From positions 1-64,000 of the forward strand of contig SAQR01000006.1 in assembly GCA_004020365.1 (NCBI GenBank): a stretch of 64,000 nucleotides of DNA, in the 5' to 3' direction. The notes beneath the pieces are model-generated. The model had not been told where the DNA came from. It searched no databases and saw only the letters and a list, made by a program, of their open reading frames with translations. This DNA comes from Mesorhizobium sp. Lineage in GTDB: Bacteria; Pseudomonadota; Alphaproteobacteria; Rhizobiales; Rhizobiaceae. The first letter of the stretch is position 1, and every line of letters begins with the position of its first letter. The position numbers and the translations under genes were made by a program. Shown in pieces: positions 21,021 to 27,788 of the stretch.

Positions 21021-21034
21021 TTGGAGCGCTCCAA
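21021..21034. promoter_or_regulatory. LacI-type operator O1
   Basis: A perfect 14-bp palindrome, TTGGAGCGCTCCAA, 21 bases upstream of the regulator start. It has the central CG and two-fold symmetry expected for a LacI-family dimer. An identical site follows 54 bp downstream, and between them is a smaller dyad, TTGAC-TCGAG-GTCAA, at 21043-21057. Confidence 0.85.
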
Positions 21035-21074
21035 GTTTATTCTTGACTCGAGGTCAAAAAAGGCAGATTTTGCA

Positions 21075-21088
21075 TTGGAGCGCTCCAA
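21075..21088. promoter_or_regulatory. LacI-type operator O2
   Basis: A second, identical TTGGAGCGCTCCAA palindrome, 97 bases upstream of the MoaF-like start. The 54-bp spacing from O1 is close to five helical turns, so the two sites lie on similar faces of the DNA and looping or cooperative binding is possible. This site is best placed to control the rightward pair. Confidence 0.85.
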
Positions 21089-21184
21089 TTAGTAGAAATA
21101 GCAGCTTTATAAGCATTCTGTGCCAGCGAAAGGCTCGTGTGCCCGGCTCTGGGCGTGTGAGCGCTAAATCATCAGGAGAATAGG

Positions 21185-21514
21185 ATGGCTGCGACCAATG
21201 GTAGCCCGACATCGCTCGTCGGGAAGACTTTCGACTGTGCATTCGGCCCGTTCGTGCCACGGCTGACGGTTCTGTCGCCGACAGAATTACGTGTGCAGGC
21301 GACGATCGGCGCTACTCAGATCGACGAGGTCGTGAAGAGCGCTCTGACAGGCGTCCGCCCTGGTCTGTTCATCATGAGTTGGATGGAGCAGAGCGGTAAC
21401 TTCGTCGTGCAGGTTCAGGATCACGACAACAAAGTCGTTCATAATTACGCGCGGCTAGCGGACGGTCAGCTGTTCTGCGCGCAAGGCGATATTCAACCGG
21501 TTCCGGCGGCCTGA
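21185..21514 (+). CDS. Small MoaF-related (lipocalin-like) protein
   Basis: A 109-residue cytosolic protein with no signal peptide. The pattern GKTFDCAFGPFVPRLTV, then PGLFIMSWMEQSGNFVVQVQDHDNKVVHNYARL, resembles the MoaF-like beta-barrel family, in which a W-x-E motif and a D-x-D/N turn recur. The function of the family is poorly known. The start is supported by AGGAGA 5 bases upstream. It is the first of two small genes downstream of twin LacI operators, followed after 68 bases by a cupin gene with its own strong ribosome-binding site. The family call is by pattern only. Confidence 0.65.
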   Translation: MAATNGSPTSLVGKTFDCAFGPFVPRLTVLSPTELRVQATIGATQIDEVVKSALTGVRPGLFIMSWMEQSGNFVVQVQDHDNKVVHNYARLADGQLFCAQGDIQPVPAA

Positions 21515-21582
21515 CAGCTGCCGGCTCCGAGCTACGCACGTCGGAACCGGCGACTCGGTACCGAAAACCAATGGAGGAGACC

Positions 21583-21975
21583 ATGGCCATGACCGCCGAC
21601 ATCATTCACCAGACCGACCCAAGACAATGGGACCCTGAGCTTGACGCAGTGATTGCGGCTCCCGCCAACCATAAGGTGGTATTTGAGAACGACCGACTTC
21701 GCGTGCTTGAAGTGATCCTCGAGCCCAACGAGGAAGAACCAGTGCACCACCATCGCTGGCCTTCAGTATTTGTGTTTGACCAGGTGCAAGGGCCGATCCA
21801 CGACATCGCGCCTGACGGAACCATCAAGCCGCCCAATCGAGACGTTATGCAAGCGATCCAAGCGTGGGACGGTCAGGGCTGCCTCGTTGTCCACATGGCT
21901 CCCCAGCCGGCAGGTCGCGTACTGAACGCCTCCGGCAAGACCTTGCACGGCATCCGCGTTGAAATGAAGTCATAG
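21583..21975 (+). CDS. Cupin-domain protein
   Basis: A 130-residue single-domain cupin. The metal-binding motif 1 is visible as EEPVHHHRWPSVFVFDQ, but the second cupin motif is weak, and PQPAGRVLNASGKTLHGIRVEMK provides only one histidine. The protein could bind a sugar-like or small organic ligand. I start at ATG 21583 because GGAGGAGA at 21573-21580 is a strong ribosome site; the ATG at 21571 overlaps it. It forms a probable operon with the MoaF-like gene under LacI control. A weak hairpin follows at about 21997-22021 and may end the operon. Confidence 0.75.
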   Translation: MAMTADIIHQTDPRQWDPELDAVIAAPANHKVVFENDRLRVLEVILEPNEEEPVHHHRWPSVFVFDQVQGPIHDIAPDGTIKPPNRDVMQAIQAWDGQGCLVVHMAPQPAGRVLNASGKTLHGIRVEMKS

Positions 21976-22072
21976 TGCGGATAACTTTTGTCCCCTAGGT
22001 CGGCATGGGCGCCGATTTGGGGAAATCCGTCCGCAGCGGCACAGGTCCGCCGCTCCAGCGCTTTTGACCAGC

Positions 22073-22897
22073 TCAGAAGATCGGGTCCGAGATCGCCCTT
22101 GCCGGGCCGAGCAGGATCGATCCTTCCGGGACGCCTGCATCGATTGGAATGGCTTTGCGGTCTGCCGTGGCAACCAACTCCTGACCGACACCGGAGGTAA
22201 CGATCACCGGCGTCTTGTTGGGCACACGGTCATAAAGGTCGATAATGTCCTGATTTATCAAGCGAACGCAGCCAGATGACACCGATTTGCCTATGGAAAA
22301 CCACTCCGGCGAGCCGTGCAGGCGATAAAGCGTGTCCTCGTTGCCCTCGAAGAGATACAGCGCCCGCGCTCCGAGCGGATTGGTGAGCCCGCCGGGCATG
22401 CCGCCATTCTCGGCGCTGTATTCTGCGAGCTCGGGCTGGCGGGCGATCATTTCGGCTGGCGGCGTCCATTTCGGCCACTTCTGCTTCCATTGGACGACGG
22501 CATCGCCAGACCATTCGAAACCGGCGCGACCCAGCCCGACCCCATAACGAATGGCTTGTCCGCCCGGACGCACGAGATAGAGGTGGTGGCCGGCCGTATC
22601 GACGACGATGGTGCCGGGCGCTTGGCCGGTCGGATCGGGAACGATCTGACGCAGAAATTGCTCGTCGATTTTCTCGTAGGGTATGCCCGGCAGCTCGAAC
22701 CCATTGTCGCTGACTGGAGCGTACATTGTTGCATAGTCCATGAGCGGCGGCTCGAAATTGGCTGGCGGCGGCGGCTCGACAGGCCGGCCTGCCGTCGTGG
22801 CGCAGGCGGAAACCGCAATCGAGGCGGCGCCGAGCGCAGCGGCGTTGAGAAAGCCGCGACGGCTCAGGCGATAAGAATCGATTTCGGTTGTGAACAT
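22073..22897 (-). CDS. L,D-transpeptidase (YkuD/ErfK family), probable lipoprotein
   Basis: A 274-residue envelope enzyme that forms 3-3 peptidoglycan cross-links or anchors proteins to peptidoglycan. The YkuD domain runs from about residue 90 (GTIVVDTAGHHLYLVRPGG) to the active site H-G-S-x-SVSSGCVRLIN near residue 227. The N-terminus combines a twin-arginine-like SRRGFLNAAALGAA with a lipobox AVSAC, so it may be a Tat-exported lipoprotein. ATG 22897 (MFTTEIDSYRLSRRGF) follows an AAGG box; an in-frame ATG 30 bases upstream is less likely. It is convergent with the cupin gene. Confidence 0.9.
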   Translation of the reverse strand: MFTTEIDSYRLSRRGFLNAAALGAASIAVSACATTAGRPVEPPPPANFEPPLMDYATMYAPVSDNGFELPGIPYEKIDEQFLRQIVPDPTGQAPGTIVVDTAGHHLYLVRPGGQAIRYGVGLGRAGFEWSGDAVVQWKQKWPKWTPPAEMIARQPELAEYSAENGGMPGGLTNPLGARALYLFEGNEDTLYRLHGSPEWFSIGKSVSSGCVRLINQDIIDLYDRVPNKTPVIVTSGVGQELVATADRKAIPIDAGVPEGSILLGPARAISDPIF

Positions 22898-23066
22898 CGT
22901 TGCCTTTTTTAGGTCGTATGGAAACAAAACATGAATACGCCGATCAGTACGGCGCCAGCCCTACCAATGCCTGGCGCGATAGGCGGTTCCGATTCTGGCC
23001 TGACGGTGAGCAAACAAAGGCAAAGCTGTGACGGTTCCGCTGCTGTTGCGCCGAGGCAACAGGCCC

Positions 23067-23156
23067 ACAGCGCCGCGCGTCCGTAAAGGACGCCGTAAGC
23101 ACTTTTATTTTGCCTATTGTCCTTTCCAAGAATCGATTGCGATTTGGGGTCATGTG
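23067..23156. repeat. Dispersed two-hairpin palindromic repeat, copy 2
   Basis: Same family as 9535-9638: it begins ACAGCGCCGCGCG, continues through AAAGGACGC and CACTTTTATTTTGC, and ends with a shortened AATCGATTGCGATT hairpin and GGTCATGTG. It ends directly against the stop codon of the haloacid dehalogenase gene at 23157, leaving no spacer. Confidence 0.75.
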
Positions 23157-23819
23157 TCAGCCTGCGGCGAGCAGGCCTTCGAGCGAGGGCAGGATCAGGG
23201 CCGGCGGAAAGTCCCGGTATTCCTCGGGCTGGTCGGAGCGGTTGATCCAGGCTGTCCGGAAGCCGAATTTGGTGGCGCCGGCGACGTCCCAGCGGTTGGA
23301 TGACTGAAACGACACCGCATCCGGATAGAGACGCCAGCCTGTCGTGACCATGTCGTAGACCGACGGATCGGCCTTGAAGCGCTTGACGGCCTCGACGGAA
23401 TAGATGTCGTCCAGAACCTGGTCGAGCGCGGCCGATTTGACCGCCGCTTCCAGCATTTCAGGCGAGCCGTTGGAGAGGATCGCCAGCTTGGCGCCCGACG
23501 CCTTGAGCGCCTTGAGCACGGCCGGCACCTCCGGATAGCAGTCCAGCCGCCAATAAGCGTCGAGCAGCTTGGCCCTCAGTCCCACGTCTGCGGAGGGAAC
23601 TTTGCGAAAGGCGAAATCCAGCGCCTGTTCGGTGAGTTGCCAGAAATCGACATAGGCGCCCATCAGCGTCCTCACCCAGGAATATTCCAATTGCTTGGCG
23701 CGCCAGATCTCCGACAGGAGCTGGCCGTCCGGTCCGATCTGGTCGGCATGACGGCGTACGGCTGCGTGCACGTCGAACAGCGTTCCGTAAGCGTCGAAAA
23801 CGTAAGCCGCATGTTGCAT
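23157..23819 (-). CDS. Haloacid dehalogenase type II
   Basis: A 220-residue HAD-superfamily hydrolase with the complete residue set of L-2-haloacid dehalogenases: nucleophile D9 and T13 in FDAYGTLFDV, R40, S116 in LSNGSP, K149 and Y155 in KADPSVYDM, and N175 and D178 in SSNRWDVAG. These match L-DEX residues D10, T14, R41, S118, K151, Y157, N177 and D180. It should hydrolyse 2-haloalkanoates with inversion, although the physiological substrate may differ. I chose ATG 23819 (MQHAAYVFDAYG). The gene is alone, and its stop lies against a dispersed repeat. Confidence 0.88.
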   Translation of the reverse strand: MQHAAYVFDAYGTLFDVHAAVRRHADQIGPDGQLLSEIWRAKQLEYSWVRTLMGAYVDFWQLTEQALDFAFRKVPSADVGLRAKLLDAYWRLDCYPEVPAVLKALKASGAKLAILSNGSPEMLEAAVKSAALDQVLDDIYSVEAVKRFKADPSVYDMVTTGWRLYPDAVSFQSSNRWDVAGATKFGFRTAWINRSDQPEEYRDFPPALILPSLEGLLAAG

Positions 23820-23962
23820 GGTTACAGTTTTGCGGCGAGGCAAGGCCAGGCGCAAGCACGGATTGCAAGTCACAGACCGCTGGCCTCAATAAAATCTCAG
23901 CCATATCAGTTGACGGCAGGCGCCAAAGCATCTTCCAATGGCGAGACAGGACAGCTTTTGAA

Positions 23963-24856
23963 ATGCGGAACCAAGCGATGACACTGGCGGCTGCGGCGCA
24001 ATCCGCGACATGGACCTTCGTGGATGGCGACTGGTATGAAGGCAACGTCGCCATTCTGGGGCCGCGCAGCCATGCCATGTGGCTCGGCACCAGCGTGTTC
24101 GACGGCGCCCGCTGGTTCGAGGGCGTCGCCCCCGACCTCGACCGCCACGCCGCGAGGGTGAACGCCTCGGCGATCGCGCTTGGTCTCAAACCATCCATGA
24201 GCGCCGAAAAGATCGTCGGGCTGACCTGGGACGGGCTGAAGAAGTTCGACGGCAAGACGGCGGTCTACATAAGGCCGATGTACTGGGCCGAGCATGGTGG
24301 CTATATGGGCGTGCCGGCAGATCCGGCCTCGACCCGGTTCTGCCTTTGCCTGTACGAATCGCCGATGATCTCGCCGGCGGGCTTTTCTGTCACCGTCTCG
24401 CCGTTCCGGCGCCCGACCATCGAGACCATGCCGACCAACGCCAAGGCCGGCTGCCTTTATCCCAATAATGGTCGGGCCATCCTCGAAGCCAAGATGCGCG
24501 GCTTCGACAACGCCCTGGTGCTCGACATGCTGGGCAATGTCGCCGAGACCGGAACCTCGAACATTTTCCTGGTCAAGGATGGCCATGTCCTGACGCCGGC
24601 GCCGAACGGCACGTTCCTGTCCGGCATCACCCGCTCGCGGACGATGACGCTGCTTGACGAATATGGCTTCAAGACCATCGAAAAGGCGCTGTCGGTGCGC
24701 GAATTTCTCGAAGCCGACGAGATATTCTCGACCGGAAACCATTCGAAAGTTGTGCCGGTCACCCGCATCGAGGATCGCAATCTCCAGCCCGGGCCTGTAG
24801 CGAAAAAGGCGCGCGAACTCTATTGGGAGTGGGCGCATTCGACTTCGGCCGGCTGA
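23963..24856 (+). CDS. Branched-chain-amino-acid aminotransferase-family protein
   Basis: A 297-residue fold-type IV PLP aminotransferase. Conserved elements are the substrate/cofactor loop GTSVFDGARWFEG, the PLP lysine in TNAKAGCLYPNNGRAI, VLDMLGNVAETGTSNIF, and the C-terminal FSTGNHSKVVPVTRI. Members reversibly transaminate valine, leucine and isoleucine or D-amino acids. The usual K-x-x-x-N(L)Y pattern is present here as KAGCLYPNN. The start could be ATG 23963 or ATG 23978; neither has a strong ribosome site. It is divergent from the dehalogenase and just upstream of sodB, from which it is probably independent. Confidence 0.85.
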   Translation: MRNQAMTLAAAAQSATWTFVDGDWYEGNVAILGPRSHAMWLGTSVFDGARWFEGVAPDLDRHAARVNASAIALGLKPSMSAEKIVGLTWDGLKKFDGKTAVYIRPMYWAEHGGYMGVPADPASTRFCLCLYESPMISPAGFSVTVSPFRRPTIETMPTNAKAGCLYPNNGRAILEAKMRGFDNALVLDMLGNVAETGTSNIFLVKDGHVLTPAPNGTFLSGITRSRTMTLLDEYGFKTIEKALSVREFLEADEIFSTGNHSKVVPVTRIEDRNLQPGPVAKKARELYWEWAHSTSAG

Positions 24857-24962
24857 CTGGCTAAAAAGCGAACCGGCGCTTCGTTCCGGAGTTGCTCCAC
24901 ACCAATCCAGACCTATGTTAGTCCGGTATCGACACCGGATTTTTCCACGAGGAGTACGACCG

Positions 24963-25559
24963 ATGGCTTTTGAACTGCCCGCCTTGCCCTATGACTACGA
25001 GGCCTTGCAGCCTTATATGTCGAAGGAGACGCTGGAGTATCACCACGACAAGCACCACAAGGCCTATGTCGACAACGGCAACAAGCTGGCTGCCGAAGCC
25101 GGGCTCGGCGATTTGTCGGTCGAAGAGGTTGTGAAACAGTCCTTCGGCAAGAACCCCGGGCTCTTCAACAATGCCGGCCAGCACTACAATCACATCCATT
25201 TCTGGCAGTGGATGAAGAAGGGCGGCGGCGGCAACAAATTGCCGGGCGCGCTGCAAAAGGCGTTCGACAGCGATCTTGGCGGCTACGACAAGTTCAAGGC
25301 CGATTTCATCGCCGCCGGAACCACTCAGTTCGGTTCGGGCTGGGCCTGGGTTTCGGTCAAGGACGGCAAGCTGGCGATCTCGAAGACGCCGAACGGCGAG
25401 AACCCGCTGGTCCATGGCGCGACCCCGATCCTGGGCGTCGATGTCTGGGAGCACTCCTATTACATCGACTATCGCAACGCCCGGCCGAAATATCTCGAAG
25501 CCTTCGTCGACAATCTCATCAACTGGGACCATGTCCTTGAGCTCTACGAAAAGGCGTAG
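24963..25559 (+). CDS. Superoxide dismutase [Fe/Mn]
   Basis: A 198-residue cytosolic enzyme that converts superoxide to peroxide and oxygen. Metal ligands are the histidine in LEYHHDKHHKAYV (N-terminal), the histidine in QHYNHIHFW, and the aspartate and histidine in DVWEHSYYIDY. The GTTQFGSGWAWV region is typical of the iron/cambialistic group, so I call it Fe/Mn. The start is ATG 24963, which follows GGAG by 9 bases; the frame upstream is open but not conserved. A strong terminator follows at 25575-25605. Confidence 0.95.
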   Translation: MAFELPALPYDYEALQPYMSKETLEYHHDKHHKAYVDNGNKLAAEAGLGDLSVEEVVKQSFGKNPGLFNNAGQHYNHIHFWQWMKKGGGGNKLPGALQKAFDSDLGGYDKFKADFIAAGTTQFGSGWAWVSVKDGKLAISKTPNGENPLVHGATPILGVDVWEHSYYIDYRNARPKYLEAFVDNLINWDHVLELYEKA

Positions 25560-25574
25560 GCCTGACTGAGTTGC

Positions 25575-25605
25575 AGAAAAGCCCCGGCAAAACCGGGGCT
25601 TTTCT
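25575..25605 (+). terminator. Rho-independent terminator of sodB
   Basis: A perfect 13-bp stem (AGAAAAGCCCCGG paired with CCGGGGCTTTTCT) with a 5-base CAAAA loop and a T-rich end, 15 bases after the superoxide dismutase stop. It is symmetric enough to act on both strands, but no gene on the other strand needs it. Confidence 0.92.
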
Positions 25606-25763
25606 CTGTGTGCCAAAGGATCGGCCGCCCTTTTCCAGCACAGGACGACCGTCGCGAAAATTCACACAAGCGTGAGGCGAATTTCCGGAATTTTCAAGCC
25701 AGCTTTGCCGTTATCCATCAGTCGGACGTTCACCCGAAACATCTTCACCATGGAGCCAGTTGA

Positions 25764-26207
25764 ATGAGAAAGCTTATCCTCGCCATCTCGATGCTCGCCT
25801 TCGCCGGTTCGGCGGCGTTTGCCGATCCGATCCAGGAGCGGCAGGCCATTATGAAGGAACGTGGAAAGATCGCCGGCCAATTGTCGAAAGTCGTCAAAGG
25901 CGAGACCCCTTACGACGCAGCGGCCGTGTTGGCAGCGTTGAAGGCGCTGCAGACCAACGCCGAGAAATTCCACGCAAACGTCGACACTCTTTTCCCGGCT
26001 GGCAGCAACACCGGCGACACCACCGCTGCCCCAAAAATCTGGCAGGATATGGCTGGCTTCAAGGCGGTGGAAGAAAAATATCTCGCCGACGTCAAGGCTG
26101 CGGCGGCCGCCGCTCCTGCCGACGTCGATGCCTTGAAGGCGGGGTTCAACACCATAGGCGGCGATTGTGGCACCTGCCACCAGACATACAGGATTAAGAA
26201 GGGCTGA
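25764..26207 (+). CDS. Cytochrome c'/c-556 family monoheme protein
   Basis: A 147-residue periplasmic cytochrome with a Sec signal peptide (MRKLILAISMLAFAGSAAFA). It has a four-helix cytochrome c' type pattern, with the heme site C-GTC-H near the C-terminus in GGDCGTCHQTYRIKKG. Such proteins bind NO or transfer electrons in the periplasm. Heme attachment would depend on the Ccm system, whose genes lie at 46.4-50.4 kb. It is 9 bases upstream of a diheme cytochrome and likely in one operon with it. Confidence 0.9.
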   Translation: MRKLILAISMLAFAGSAAFADPIQERQAIMKERGKIAGQLSKVVKGETPYDAAAVLAALKALQTNAEKFHANVDTLFPAGSNTGDTTAAPKIWQDMAGFKAVEEKYLADVKAAAAAAPADVDALKAGFNTIGGDCGTCHQTYRIKKG

Positions 26208-26216
26208 TAGCGGGCG

Positions 26217-27167
26217 ATGCGCCTGCTGAAAAAACTCGTCGGCGCCGCCCTCGTTTTGGGCGCCGCCGGCGCGGTTGCCGGCTGGTTCCTGTCGGCGCCG
26301 GTCAGGCTCGACACCGAGACCCTGGCGCAGCTCGGCCCCGGCGATGCCGCCAGGGGCAAGCGCATTTTTTATGCCGGCGGCTGCACGTCCTGTCATGCGA
26401 AGCCAGGCGCGAAAGGCGATGCCCGTCTTCAACTGGCCGGCGGTCTCGAACTCAAGACGCCGTTCGGCATCTTCGTGCCACCGAACATCTCTCAGGATGC
26501 CACGGACGGCATCGGCGGCTGGTCGGTGGAAGACCTCGCCAATGCCATGCTGAAGGGCGTGTCGCCGAGCGGCGAGCACTTCTATCCGGCGTTTCCCTAT
26601 GCATCCTACGCGCGCATGAAGCCGGCCGACATTGCCGATCTCCATGCCTTCCTGAAAACACTTCCGGCGGTGGCAGGCAAGGCGCCGCCCAATTCGCTGG
26701 GATTCCCGTTCAGCATCCGTCGCTGCATCGGGCTGTGGAAACGTCTCTATTTGAGTGAACAGCCGGTGGTCTCCTTCCCCGATGGCACGCCGGATCCGGT
26801 GATGGCCGGCCGCTACCTAGTCGAAGGGCCGGGCCATTGCGGCGAATGCCACACCCCGCGTGATTTTGTTGGCGGCACCAGGAAGAGCCAGTGGCTGGCC
26901 GGAGCCACTGCTGCCGAAGGCAGCGGCATCGTGCCGAACATCACCTCGGGCGAGGGCGGACTCAGTGACTGGTCGGAGGCCGATATCGCCTACTTTCTCG
27001 AAACCGGATTCACCCCGGATTTCGATTCGGTGGGCGGCGCCATGGTCGACGTGCAGAGAAACATGGCCGAGTTGACGCCCGAGGACCGGGCGGCGATATC
27101 AGCCTATCTCAAGGCCATTCCACCGCATCCCAACGGCTATCCGGCGCCCAAGCAGGCTTCGAACTGA
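26217..27167 (+). CDS. Diheme cytochrome c, membrane-anchored
   Basis: A 316-residue protein with an uncleaved N-terminal membrane anchor (about residues 8-26) and two heme-binding motifs: C56-TSC-H60 and CGECH near residue 206. Sequence between them (ELKTPFGIFVPPNISQD, and later SGIVPNITSGEGGLSDWSEADIAYFLETG) matches the diheme cytochromes that accept electrons from periplasmic dehydrogenases such as alcohol or gluconate dehydrogenase. No dehydrogenase gene is adjacent, so its donor is not known. It lies 9 bases after the cytochrome c' gene, suggesting paired electron transfer. Confidence 0.9.
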   Translation: MRLLKKLVGAALVLGAAGAVAGWFLSAPVRLDTETLAQLGPGDAARGKRIFYAGGCTSCHAKPGAKGDARLQLAGGLELKTPFGIFVPPNISQDATDGIGGWSVEDLANAMLKGVSPSGEHFYPAFPYASYARMKPADIADLHAFLKTLPAVAGKAPPNSLGFPFSIRRCIGLWKRLYLSEQPVVSFPDGTPDPVMAGRYLVEGPGHCGECHTPRDFVGGTRKSQWLAGATAAEGSGIVPNITSGEGGLSDWSEADIAYFLETGFTPDFDSVGGAMVDVQRNMAELTPEDRAAISAYLKAIPPHPNGYPAPKQASN

Positions 27168-27195
27168 CGCGACAACCGGACGGGATGGCGGCGCG

Positions 27196-27579
27196 TCAGC
27201 GGTCGCCGAGAAAATCGAAGCCGGTTTCGAAGAGATGATTGTAGTTGCAGGTCATTTCCTCGCCCGGCGCGATGTCGCGCGATGCATATGTCTCCTCGGG
27301 CGAGACGATGTCGCAATTCGGGTCATCGGCATGGTTCATGAAGCGGGCGTCGTCGGCTTCGAAGACGATGAAGTTTGGATCGCGGCGGTCGGGATAGGAA
27401 TAGCGATCGAGATAGGCTCTAACCGGCCCGGTTTCGCGCTCATAGACCTCGACAGGGATGCGCCGGTCGTAATTGGGATCGAGCTTCCAGACCAGAGTGC
27501 CGCGGGGAATGTGGTTCTTGGCAAAGACACCGATGCCCTGGATGGGCGATTTGTCGAGATAGACGTCGACGAGCAACAT
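27196..27579 (-). CDS. SET domain protein
   Basis: A 127-residue protein consisting of little more than a SET domain: the N-terminal SPIQGIGVFAKNHIPRGT, the RFMNHADDPNCD motif (NHS-type, binding S-adenosylmethionine), and the C-terminal GEEMTCNYNHLFE motif. SET proteins are lysine methyltransferases; the bacterial substrate is unknown. There is no post-SET cysteine cluster. I chose ATG 27579 with an AAGGGT box 6 bases upstream; longer in-frame starts do not look conserved. It is convergent with the diheme cytochrome gene, with 28 bases between. Confidence 0.85.
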   Translation of the reverse strand: MLLVDVYLDKSPIQGIGVFAKNHIPRGTLVWKLDPNYDRRIPVEVYERETGPVRAYLDRYSYPDRRDPNFIVFEADDARFMNHADDPNCDIVSPEETYASRDIAPGEEMTCNYNHLFETGFDFLGDR

Positions 27580-27668
27580 GGCAGACCCTTGGCGTGACTG
27601 GATGATTTTTGGGTGGCGCGGCTGCGAAAAGCCGCGCATTGGGTAGCGCGCAGCTATTGCAATTGCGA

Positions 27669-27788
27669 GCGGAAAATCGACCAGGCCTGACCCGGACTCG
27701 GAATCGATTTTCCGCTGGTGGGGATGGTGCGCAAGATCAAGCTCCTACAGCGCCGTTTGTGCGTCCAACAGGGTCGGCGGCGCTGTGG
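27669..27788 (-). repeat. Dispersed two-hairpin palindromic repeat, copy 3 (inverted)
   Basis: Inverted relative to copies 1 and 2. It has a 12-bp stem (GCGGAAAATCGA with its complement, 27669-27680 and 27704-27715) and a 9-bp stem, ACAGCGCCG/CGGCGCTGT (27747-27755 and 27778-27786). It overlaps the 3' end of the S9 peptidase gene, encoding about its last 13 codons and its stop codon. Confidence 0.75.
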
